64,000 nt of DNA from Neurospora tetrasperma FGSC 2508 (Eukaryota > Ascomycota > Sordariomycetes > Sordariales > Sordariaceae). A program made the position numbers and the translations under genes. The stretch spans positions 1,736,668-1,800,667 of the forward strand of contig NW_009799104.1 of NCBI RefSeq assembly GCF_000213175.1, in the 5' to 3' direction. A model generated the notes under the pieces. The model worked only from the letters and a program-made list of their open reading frames with translations. It was not told the DNA's origin and ran no database searches. Below are positions 1 to 9,280 of this stretch, piece after piece; position 1 is the first letter of the stretch, and every line of letters begins with the position of its first letter.

Positions 1-524
1 GGAAGACGGCCGAGCGGGATGATGGGGGTTTTTATAGACCAGCCAACTTTGATAGCACCTCCTTCCTCCCTTTTAGATCAGACGGTAGAGGTAGCTGCCT
101 AGCTTGGGGTGATGGAGTGGTTAGGTATAATCATTTACTACTTTACTACCTTATCATACGTCCTATCTCGATGATAGGTTTAGTATAGCACGACGGGGTT
201 CTTTTCTCTCTTGTCTCTATTTACCAGGATGTGTTTATATCTCCTACCTAGCCTACATCTGCATCAGTTTTGCGCTTTAAGTGATCATCAGCTAGAGGTA
301 GTCTGTTGCTCGTCAAGTCACACTCACTGGTTCTAACACCTTATTACAGGTACACTTTGATCATCCGTCATCATCCATGAGAATGATGAATTCTGACCAC
401 CTAGGTAGACTTGAACAACTAACCCGCCTTAGTAACAAGGCAAAACCAACCAAGGCCTCGAGTATGTTCGAAAGCTACCTGTGAGGCGAAAGAAGGGCAC
501 CGTGCATCGTCGTGTGGCAACCAA
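1..524. other. Left-edge spacer, no gene seen
   Basis: I see no supported coding region. The stretch is AT-moderate with short TAGG/CCTA-like motifs. It lies downstream (on the minus strand) of the decayed DUF6604 fragment, so it may hold further unrecognisable remains of that duplication. Confidence 0.4.
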
Positions 525-1154
525 TCAGGCTTTGTTAGTTTTGGCTTGGACCTCCTCGGTGTCCAATTCATCCTGGGAGACACTCGACAGGGTATTCCGT
601 GGCAGTCCTGAGAATTTTCGAGACTACCTATGTAGGTAGGTAGAAACGAATGTCCCGTCATAGACTCTTTGACAGCATTCAGCTAGCTAGCTGCCTTTTT
701 CCCCATGGAGATCGTTCGCGGGCCATTATTACCGGCCCACGTCATAAAGACGTAGCCATCGATGTAGGGTGCCTGGCTCAGGGTTCTCGATGGAGCCGAA
801 GCTGTCAGACAATGATCGTGGCTGTTATAAAGAACATGCTCTAGCAATTAACATGGAGGATCAAATAAGGAAACGTCATTTCCAGGGTTTTCGCCTGGAG
901 AGTATGACCGCGGCCTGGATCAAGTCGCTGGTACTCATTACTTTTTGTCGCCTGTGGCCCACGACAAATCGTGCTTCACGATGCGCTTTTTGATCTTGCA
1001 CGTCAATGTTCTTGAGCATCAAAATTCCCTTTTCCGTTTTACCCTCAGCTTCAAACTCGATAAGGGGCATGAGAGCTGAAACCAAAGACGAAGGAAATGA
1101 CCACTGTGAGATATGTTCAGGCAATCGGCGTTGAAGCAGACTGTGGTTTGTCAT
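525..1154 (-). pseudogene. Decayed 3' fragment of a DUF6604-type paralogue
   Basis: The minus strand here encodes a diverged copy of the C-terminal part of the neighbouring gene at 1330-3848. Collinear matches, with copy first and intact gene second, are FEAEG/FEAKG, the shared block LIQAAV (about 918-935), EMTFPYLILH/EMSFPWLTLH (about 853-882), GYVFMT/GYIFMT (about 740-757), AVKE in both (about 660-675), and a DEL-containing end (about 555-570). The frame is broken: about 1 bp is missing just after LIQAAV (around 885-905). A TAG at 841-843 stands where the neighbour has Trp, and further stops lie in the CTAGCTAGCTGA stretch at 676-690. The 5' three quarters of the gene are absent. The alignment was made by eye. 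Protein identity looks well below 50 percent, so the duplication is old. The order of matching blocks makes chance unlikely. Confidence 0.7.
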
Positions 1155-1329
1155 AATTAAATGATCATGGTCACTACAGATAACGACGAGGTGTCAGCTA
1201 TGAACTGGTTTCTTCTGTCTAGCTTCACATATCTTCCGAAATCTGATCCCCTTCATATAAGAACCATGCTATGCTACATATTTCCCATGTCTATGCAGTA
1301 TGGCTCTTATGATGGGGCTTTCCCCTTTT

Positions 1330-3848
1330 CTAGACACTATTCTCCAAAAGCTCATCCTCGTTGACGAACTGGACAGGGTGTCCCATCTCCGCAAACAGCT
1401 TCAAGCACAGATCTCCCGATCCCCGTGTAACATACTCCTTGACGGCCTCCGCGGCCTGCTCCATGAGGTCCATGGTCCTCAGATGGCCGGGACACTCGCC
1501 GCACGTGGTCATGAAGATGTACCCAATCACAAACGGCATTTGGCTCTTGTCATTGAGGTAGCCGCTACCAAAGATCTGCGATAAACGCTGATGGTTCTTC
1601 TCCTTGACCAGCTTCATCACCTCCCAGCATGACTTGTGGAGTGTCAACCAAGGGAACGACATCTCCGTAACTTCCTCGTGGAGAGCCATGACTGCCGCCT
1701 GAATGAGTTCATCCGGTCGCAGGTACTCCTCGCGCTTCTTGCCTTTGGCCTCCAACGTACGTTTCTTCTCAATATCTGTTTCTTCTCAATATCCTTCTGG
1801 TCCTTTTCGTCGATCTGCCACATGAGCAAATTTCCTTTGCCCAGTTCGCCCTTAGCCTCGAACCCGCTACGGGAAACAATGTCGTGGATATTCTCGGGCG
1901 TCCAGGGGACCTCGGTGCGCTTCAGATACTTCTCCACAAAGATGGATGAAACTGGTAGGCCTTTCTTGAGACCACGCGGGACCCCAGCGGCCCCCATCTG
2001 GAGTACGAAGGTCTCAAGGTACTTCTTGCGAGTCTTCGGGGCGATTCCTCCAGGAAAGAAGCTAGAATCAGGGAGAAGGGCCTGGGCCATTTCCAAGTCT
2101 GGCCAGAAGTGAGGATCAACCAGCTTCTCATTCTGGAGCGCAGAGTAGAGATGGGTTGTATACTGGATGGATCCCCAAGCGGTTGCAGCGTCGAAGCCAA
2201 TGGAGTACATATCCCCTCGGTAACTGAGCAGGTTAAGGCCGGCAAGGACTGGGGAGTAGTCCAGGATTCGATTCGGCCTCATAGACGACGCAATCGGTAT
2301 CTTGTTTCGGCGATAGTAGCTAACCTTGCACTGGTAGACGGGGTCCGCCACAATCTCCTGCCCTTGCTTGATCACCAACCGCAGCATGTCATCCATGCGT
2401 TCGGGCCAGTTCTTGATCCGCAACTTGCTCTTCTTGTGATAGTCGAGGTGATCCTTGAGGGTTTGACTGAGGTGCTTTATCTCGTTTTGCATGAACTTGG
2501 ATCCTTGCGAAACATCGACTCGTAGCAGGTGATGAATGTCAAGGAAGGTCTGGGCGGCAAAGACCAGTGATAATGGAATCTTGCTTGTCTTGTCCATCTC
2601 TCGAACTCCGCGCATGAATTCGTCCTCGACGGGATAGCTGGGAATCATGCGGGTAACAACCGTTAGCTCGCTCAGAAACTCCATGAGGAGGATCTGATCT
2701 TCCTTGAACTTTGCGTGTCCAGGCAGGTTATCCCGGTTTTTGGTGGGATCATAGTGGCCCAAGACGCCTTCCCTGATAATGGGCAAATGGTCTGGCGAGA
2801 GAACGTCGAGGAAAGAAAGCAGACAGCGATGAGCGTTGATGAAGCACTCATCAGCAAGATCATACATGTTGTAGTTGAAGTTATCCGACGCATCGTCAGA
2901 GAAGACGCTGTTGATGTTGTAGCCCTTGCGAAGACAGCAAGCGAGGAAGAACTTGTGTTGCACACCCCAGGTAGCCCCCTCAAAGTTCTTGAAGCTAGGT
3001 TCGGCCTCGTCAATGATACCGCGGGCCAAAGCGAGAGCGGTGTCGGTAGCAACAGCTGCCGCTGCAATATCGAAGAGGCCCTTCTGGTAGTTCTCCCATA
3101 TCCAGCGGATGGTAGCCCGGATGCGGGCAAGGTCGTTCATCATGATGGTATAAGTGAACAAAACATCTTCGAGCTCAGCGAGTGTCTCAGCTTCATAGAT
3201 GGTCTTGTCTTCTGTCGGCTGGGTGGGTCTCTCAACATCAGGAGCATCCAGGAAGGCCTGCGAGGGCTCTTCGACGGCCAGGCCAGCAAATCTGTTGCTG
3301 ATTTCATCCGACTTAGCAGCCTTGACCTTCGTCGAAGTGGAGGCTTTGCTAGACATGCGAGGGAGGAGGGCTTCTCGGACCTTCTTCAGGACCTCAACAA
3401 AGTGGCGATGCTTCAAATCGCCTTTGGTGTCCGGTCCAACACCATGCTCAGCCAAACGCTCACCGAAGCCGGAGCGATTGGAGATGACACGATTGATGGT
3501 GACCACAAAGTTATCGGGAACGGTAATGGCCGGGTCCGCGGTGTCGGCAATGTGCTTTGCCAACTTGGGATAATCCGATATGGCAACAATGTACTTGGAG
3601 ACACCGTGAATGGCCTTCTTCGTGGCTTGAACGGCTGCGCTGGCCGCTTTGCGCGCCTTGCCCTTCTTCCGGCCGCTACTGGAGGACTTTGTGGAGAGTG
3701 ACGAAGTGTCCGAGGTGTCCCACGAACCCGACTTGAGTTGGTCGGCAGGGAAGCCGCATTTCTTTGCGGTCGAGGCAAGCCATGCTGCCACTGCGTCGGT
3801 GTCCTTCTTGTACCCAAGGTACTCGCTTTTCAGCGGGAGGGGTAGCAT
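1330..3848 (-). CDS. DUF6604-type fungal protein, ORF broken by a 17-bp tandem duplication
   Basis: This is a large helical protein starting at ATG 3848 with the pattern typical of the fungal DUF6604 N-terminus (LPLKSEYLGYKKDT, then a WL region and a Lys/Ser-rich linker). No enzymatic motif is visible and its function is unknown. The first reading frame runs from 3848 to about 1795 and then becomes nonsense, ending at 1644. The natural C-terminus continues in another frame to the TAG at 1330-1332. The break coincides with a direct repeat: the 16-mer at 1761-1776 recurs at 1778-1793, a 17-bp period. Counting only one copy gives a single frame of about 833 residues. An intron is an unlikely explanation: the only GTACGT donor there would need a 35-bp intron with no branch point. 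It is either a sequencing or assembly error or a recent knock-out. The family assignment comes from recall of the N-terminal pattern. Confidence 0.7.
1761..1794. repeat. 17-bp tandem duplication disrupting the DUF6604 gene
   Basis: Two copies of a 17-bp unit lie at 1761-1777 and 1778-1794 and differ only at the last base. The insertion shifts the minus-strand frame by +2 and truncates the coding sequence of the overlapping gene. Confidence 0.9.
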
Positions 3849-5255
3849 TTTGCTCGTCTACTCGTGGTGTTGGTCGTGGACGACCAGAAAAAGACGAGGA
3901 GGAGGAGATGCGAGATGATGGGGAGAAGGTGGAAGGGCCGCTAGCACGACAGCCCCGTCTCTTGCTTTGTTGGAGGTTTTTGTCCCGTTTGCTCCTGCCC
4001 GCTCCGTCAGGTGAAGTGTCTTATGGGCTCAGCTGATTCCACTTGACGGTCCGTTTGCCGGGCCGTTGCAGGCCATTAGAAATGGGTAGAACCTGAGTGT
4101 ATTTTGGGAAGAGGAAGGAGCGATCCGTCCGATGTAGGATCACATTCCACAGGGACCAGAGGCATATCAAGGATGACCCCACATCAGTCACGGCATGGGA
4201 AATACCCGACTTCGAGCATCGTGAAATGCTTGACGTCTTCCAGCGTCGTCGCGTATCTGGCACTAACTGAACACGGCTTGGTGTGCATCCGACCTTCAAT
4301 GCTTCACACAGTCATCATATCTTCACAACAAGGTGTAGTACCTTGCGAAAATATATTATCTTGTGCTTTCCTGGGCCAAGAGTCGAATGATGCCTAAAAA
4401 GGTGTTACTAAAAAACACACAATGGATGACTAGCGCAAAGCTCGAGGTTGGCAAGTCAGGCTTTGATCGGAACGCAGCAGACACTCGAAGAGCCGGAAAT
4501 ACATGAGGGATCAGTGTTCGAGTCGAAAAGCTCCTGTCCTCGTCATGTTAGTGAACTGACTTGGAGTGCTAAAATTCCAGGTATTCATGAGGGTCAGGTC
4601 GACGACCTAGGTTCGCTCTGGCTGCGTCCGCCCCTTTTAACTGCAACATTGTTGATACCCCTTGATTTTGTAACCTCAAAACGGATGTATCTGGGTAATC
4701 CCGCTTGTTGCGATGCGGCTCAGACCATATTCGGCAGTACAGTCATTGAACGTCAACTGGGGGCCATGAGGACCTTGGCTACTAACTTCATGCTGTATTA
4801 TGGCACTTCGACTCCTGCTCTAGCGCAAGGAACTTAATGCGTGAGTCAACTGGAAGGACAGTTGGAGATTAGAGCCTTCCGCTCAATGAAAAATACCGCC
4901 GATGGGTTGATTGCGCCGTGTCGAATGCTGCTCGGATGTGGGTGGCTGGCAACAGGAAGCCATAAGATATAGATGAAAGAAGTGAGAGGGCGAGACTTGC
5001 CTTTCGGGATCGAACAAGACGTTGAGCGTCCGATACCTGCGACCCTATCATCAGTCCCATCCCCTCCCCGTTCCCCTGCCCTTCAACCACAGATCGATCA
5101 CCGCGTGAAAAGAGCGGTCCCAAAGAAGAACCAAACAAAAATATTCATTGTCCATCATGCCTCCATTCGGGTATCATCTAACCATTCCACATGACTTTTA
5201 TCTGCAAAAAAGCACCATCTCTTTCGTCTTCTTTTATCCTTCTTCTTTGCCCGCT
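3849..5255. other. Spacer: DUF6604 promoter and centrin 3' flank
   Basis: No gene is supported in this 1.4 kb. The open frames here have no recognisable domain and no splice partners. The right end is a pyrimidine-rich 3' flank of the centrin gene, and the left end is the 5' region of the DUF6604 gene. Confidence 0.4.
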
Positions 5256-5968
5256 TCATTTCTTACTCATCATCAACCTCAAAAACTCATCCTCATCCAC
5301 TCCCCCCTTCCCACTCGCATCAAACTCTTCAATCATGGCCGTGATATCAGCATCCGGTATGTTATTCCCCACCTGCTTGCTCACCCTCCTCAGATCGTCC
5401 TGCGTGATCATGCCTTTGCCATCTATATCGAACAGCCTGAACGCGCGACGGAGCTCCTCCTTGGGGTCGCGCTGCCGGATCAGCGTTCCCGCGATCGCCT
5501 GCGCCGTCGGTAGGTTGAAGAGCCGGTAGACGGGCGGACACTCCTGGTCAAGCGGCCAGTTGGCGGGCTTTTGGCCGTGGCGAATCAACAAGTCGAAAGT
5601 CTGCGCCTTGGGCAGCTCGAAGCCGAGGGCGCGCAGGACGAAGCGAAATTCTTCGTAGGAGAGGAGGCCGTCTTTGTTGGAGTCGAAGAGGTCGAACTGA
5701 ACGAGTTGGCAAAGGGGTGTTAGCTGGTTGGTATTTGGGGGGTGGTGGTGCGGGTCGGGCGTAGAAGGGAAAGCGGTTGCGCAGCAACATGACATGTATG
5801 TGAATGGCAAAAATAGCAGGGGTGATAGTAAACAAAGGAAAGGAGGGAGAAGACAGAAAGGTTGGCACGTACAGCTTCGCCAACTCGCGTTTTCTGCTCG
5901 TCGGACAGTTTGTTAAAGTCTTCCCTCCCGGGGATGGTGTATTGTATCGTGCGCTGTGAAGATGCCAT
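5256..5968 (-). CDS. cdc31: Centrin (Cdc31-type EF-hand protein)
   Basis: The protein is small, acidic and calcium-binding, and belongs to the calmodulin/centrin superfamily. Centrins act at the spindle pole body (duplication) and in the TREX-2 mRNA export complex at nuclear pores. Exon 1 is 5873-5968 (ATG 5968, 32 codons) and exon 2 is 5256-5696. The 176-bp intron (5697-5872) has GTACGT and TTCAG ends and joins GEA to FDLFDS, restoring the centrin motif. The product is 178 residues. EF-hand 1 (DSNKDGLLSYEE) and EF-hand 4 (DASGKGGVDEDE) look canonical. EF-hand 3 (DIDGKGMITQDD) ends in Asp. EF-hand 2 is lost and replaced by a W/P-rich segment, which I recall as usual for filamentous-fungal Cdc31. 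The gene is divergent from BUD22 across about 640 bp. Confidence 0.88.
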
Positions 5969-6610
5969 GGCGAGTTTGTCTTGAGTGGTTGTGAACTCGA
6001 GTGTTCGGTCTGGATGGTCGCGGATGGTGGTGTGTGATCAATTGCCAGTCACAAGAGCGACGGACTGTTTTGCTGGGCGCAAGACGGAATGTGAAAGACG
6101 CACGCGTAGCGAGGAATTGGATTGTGCGACTGAAAATCGGCAAAATACGGTCGCGAGAATTCTGTGACTATTGGCGACAGCAACCGCAATGGATCGGAGA
6201 TGTGAAGCTAGGAGAAAGACCTTGTCGTCGTCGATGCATGTTGTTGTTGTCTCTGGCTTGTGTCGTCGGTGTGGATGGATAGCCCCCGGTCAGTGGATGG
6301 GGGGGCTGTCCAGGCGCTGTCACGGTGGGTGATCTTTGGTGAACGCGTTCGAGCTGCCAGCTTCAGTCCTCTTCGGCTTCATTGATTTGGTTCGCCCGGC
6401 TCGCCAAGTGGCCCATGCTCCTTTCCTTGGTTCCTCGGTCTGAGCCGCTCCCGGCTGGCATCGAGATCAACAACGGCCCCACTGAAAAGTGCAACAACCG
6501 ATGGCTGCACTTCTGCTGCAGGCGCAAAGCTCCCCCAACTTCCAATTGACAGTTCGACTCAACCAAACTCGATTTGCGACGGGACGTCCCGAGCCATCCT
6601 AATCACGAAT
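5969..6610. promoter_or_regulatory. Divergent promoter region between centrin and BUD22
   Basis: This 642-bp spacer separates the two start codons of oppositely oriented genes and must hold both promoters and 5' UTRs. I see no clear TATA box. The assignment rests on gene orientation only. Confidence 0.6.
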
Positions 6611-8344
6611 ATGCAGTCCCTCGGAAAAAGAAAGAGAAGCGAGGAGGATGACGTCGAAAAGGTTTTTGCCAAATACTGGGGCGAGCTGCACCACGCCCTC
6701 AAGACCGCCAAAGGCTTTGAGAGACAGCGCCAGTCCAAGCGACTCCACGACCGAAGCACACCACAGGACAAGAAGGCCAGGATAGAAAATGAAATTGTTG
6801 TTCTCAAGTCCCTCGACCTCTACCAGGCCGCCCATGCCCACCTCTGCTTCTCCCTCCTTCGCATCAAGCGCATTGCCGAATGCCCCAACCTTCCCGAGGC
6901 CGTGAAGCGCGGCGTCTCCAAGCCTGTGCTCACCGAAGAAGAACGAACTGCGCTGCACAACGTTACGAGCGCCCTCTGCGCTCGCCAAGAGGTCCGCACC
7001 GTCACAGACAAGGCGATTACGGGGATATGCAAGGCGATGGGCATCGAGCCTCCTGAGAAGAAGGGCAAGAAGGGCAAGAACCAGCACAAGGAGAGGGACG
7101 AGTCAAAGACCAACGAGGCCAGAACAAATGGAGACAACAAGACGGCCAAGGATAAGAAGGAGGTGGAGGAAAAGAAGGACAACAAGCTAGACAGGAAGTC
7201 CAAGGAGAAGGAGAAGAAGGACGACAAGGAAAAGGAAAAGACAAAGACCAAGGAGAAGCTCGCAAATAAGGAAGCCGTAACAGAAGAAAACTTGGACGAC
7301 GACGACGACGAAAAACCAGTCAATGAGGAAGAGGAAGAGAAAATTCTCTCCAAATACGACGACTTGCTCGGTGGCTCGTCTTCCGATTCGGACGCAGATG
7401 ACGAGGAAGATGACGAGAGATTTGCTTCCAAGGCTGCGGTCAAGAAGCGTCCTATCGCAAAGGAGCTTGATCCGATGGAGATTACAGATGATGAAGATGG
7501 AGGCTACGGCAATGACGGAGACCTAGACCCCATGGAAATTACCGACGACGAAGCCGACGACGGCGATTCGGAACAAAATGGCGACGGTTCCGACGACGAA
7601 TTTGAAGGGTTCAGCGACTTGGAGGACGAAGGATCCGCCACCAATCCCCAAGAAGAACGACCCGAAGAAGAAGACGATGACGAGGAGGACTCGGACAACA
7701 GCGGCATCGACGCCGCCCCCTCAAAAAAGAAGAGCAAGTCCTCCTCCTCATCAACCGCCAAGACGGAAAAACTCCAAAACTTCACCATGGACTCCACCTT
7801 CCTGCCCACCCTCATGGGCGGCTACATCTCGGGCTCCGAGTCGGCCTCGGACGTCGACGTCGCCCCTCCCCGCAAGAACCGCCGCGGCCAGCGCGCCCGC
7901 CAGGCCATCTGGGAAAAGAAGTACAAGGAGGAGGCCAAGCATCTGAAGAAGCAGCAGAAGGCCAGAGACGACGGTTGGGATTTGAAGAGGGGTGCGGTGG
8001 AATCTTCGGATGGCAAGCCGTGGAAGAAGGGCAGTCTTCTTGACCTTAAAAATAAGGGCAAGGGTGGTGATGAAGAGGGTGGTGAAGAAAAGGGTGGTGA
8101 TGCTCGGGCAGGAGGTGCAGGTGCTGCTGCGGCGAGAGGTGGTGATAGGGGTCGTGGCGGCGGAGGCAGAGGTGGTAGGGGCGGTGCTGGAGCTGCTGCT
8201 GCTGCTGCTGCTCCTCCGGCCAAGGCGCCCAAGAAGCGTGATGATAGCGGGCCGCTGCATCCTTCATGGGAGGCGAAGAAGAAGGCGAAGGAGAAGGAGA
8301 TGCTGTCGGCACCGTTCCAGGGCAAGAAGATCACCTTCGACTAA
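6611..8344 (+). CDS. bud22: BUD22 family ribosome-biogenesis protein
   Basis: A single-exon gene of 577 residues. The N-terminus is a helical conserved region (VFAKYWGELHHALKTAKGF, then KRLHDRSTPQDKKARIENEI). A long Lys/Asp/Glu-rich disordered middle (about residues 150-375) follows. The C-terminal Bud22 signature is clear: LPTLMGGYISGSES, then KNRRGQRARQAIWEKKY and the terminal LHPSWEAKKK with FQGKKITFD. Yeast Bud22 acts in 18S rRNA maturation within the 90S/SSU processome, and the human relative is SRFBP1. A Gly/Ala-rich insert with a GCT repeat lies at about 8105-8215. The acidic patch contains a duplicated DPMEITDDE motif (about 7470 and 7527). Nuclear/nucleolar location is inferred from the family and the Lys-rich content. 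Confidence 0.85.
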   Translation: MQSLGKRKRSEEDDVEKVFAKYWGELHHALKTAKGFERQRQSKRLHDRSTPQDKKARIENEIVVLKSLDLYQAAHAHLCFSLLRIKRIAECPNLPEAVKRGVSKPVLTEEERTALHNVTSALCARQEVRTVTDKAITGICKAMGIEPPEKKGKKGKNQHKERDESKTNEARTNGDNKTAKDKKEVEEKKDNKLDRKSKEKEKKDDKEKEKTKTKEKLANKEAVTEENLDDDDDEKPVNEEEEEKILSKYDDLLGGSSSDSDADDEEDDERFASKAAVKKRPIAKELDPMEITDDEDGGYGNDGDLDPMEITDDEADDGDSEQNGDGSDDEFEGFSDLEDEGSATNPQEERPEEEDDDEEDSDNSGIDAAPSKKKSKSSSSSTAKTEKLQNFTMDSTFLPTLMGGYISGSESASDVDVAPPRKNRRGQRARQAIWEKKYKEEAKHLKKQQKARDDGWDLKRGAVESSDGKPWKKGSLLDLKNKGKGGDEEGGEEKGGDARAGGAGAAAARGGDRGRGGGGRGGRGGAGAAAAAAAPPAKAPKKRDDSGPLHPSWEAKKKAKEKEMLSAPFQGKKITFD

Positions 8345-9280
8345 GGACCTGCTATATGTTATTGGTGCAGTTGACGCGATATACCCTGCCAAGCTTTTGT
8401 TGGACCTCGCTCCATATCGATAGCATCACCCGTCGTTCCGTGATTATCCAGAGACTATTTCGATGATGAGTTACGTACTTGGTAAACATCACAAACAGAA
8501 ACATAAGAGCGGCACGCTTGAATCATTGAACATGCTGATGTTCGAATATGTAGATACCGCAATTAACGTGAAACACTCTCGCCCAAAAACATGGTTTCAC
8601 ACCGTATAGAATTCGCTGTTGTGACGGTAGTTCTCCAAAAGCTTCAAGCAAGTTCACATCGATCAGCAGGATGTGTTAGCTACTGTTAGGATTATGGTGA
8701 TTGGGGCTTGGTTTTCATTAACAGCTGGCCGACAAAGCGTTCGGGCGCCGCGGGGCCACCCCCATTCCATCCAGGTCCCCACCCATGCCTGCCCTGTCGA
8801 CCACCGCTTCGTCGCCTGGCATCTGAACAGCACTCAGCACTGAAGCTCCTGGACGTCCTTGTGCTTGGCTCCGTTCCACTTACAGACATCCGCTTTTGAA
8901 GGTTGACAACGGCATCGACAGCTTGATGTTGCCGACCACCGATTGACCTCACAGCTCGTCCTTTTGTTGCTTGAGAGTTGCTCTACTCTACCTATCCACC
9001 TCTTGTTTTTTTTTTTACTTATACCTATAATAATACAACCCTGGATCTCGGTCCCGAACCCGACTTATTCGATTGTGGCACCGGGCGGAAGAGCAATTCC
9101 CGGTTCACGATCGAAACAGGCAACTGCTACAAGTGCTATTTCCCCTAAAAGATGTCACGACGCCTTCGACTTTGCGATACGTAGCGCCATTCCCGACCGA
9201 CCCTACTACCTTAGCGACCGCGTCCCATCATTTGACAAGCCGCGTTCCTCCCGACTACACTCCCGTTTACTATCTGCACA
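8345..9280. other. BUD22 3' flank and SEC3 promoter/5' UTR
   Basis: No gene is seen in this 0.94 kb between two plus-strand genes. A T-rich tract at about 9006-9018 and a pyrimidine-rich leader precede the SEC3 start. Confidence 0.4.

Noticed and set aside
419-661. 80-codon minus-strand ORF as an independent gene
   Set aside because: It overlaps the decayed DUF6604 fragment, and its matches to the neighbouring gene need frame changes, so it is part of the pseudogene.
1723-1760. 35-bp intron starting at GTACGT to explain the DUF6604 frame change
   Set aside because: It would be shorter than any fungal intron seen here and has no branch point. A 17-bp tandem duplication explains the shift exactly.
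2715-3701. 328-codon plus-strand ORF
   Set aside because: Antisense shadow of the DUF6604 gene with no domain.
6820-7443. 207-codon Ser-rich minus-strand ORF
   Set aside because: It is the antisense shadow of the Lys/Glu/Asp-rich BUD22 coding sequence.
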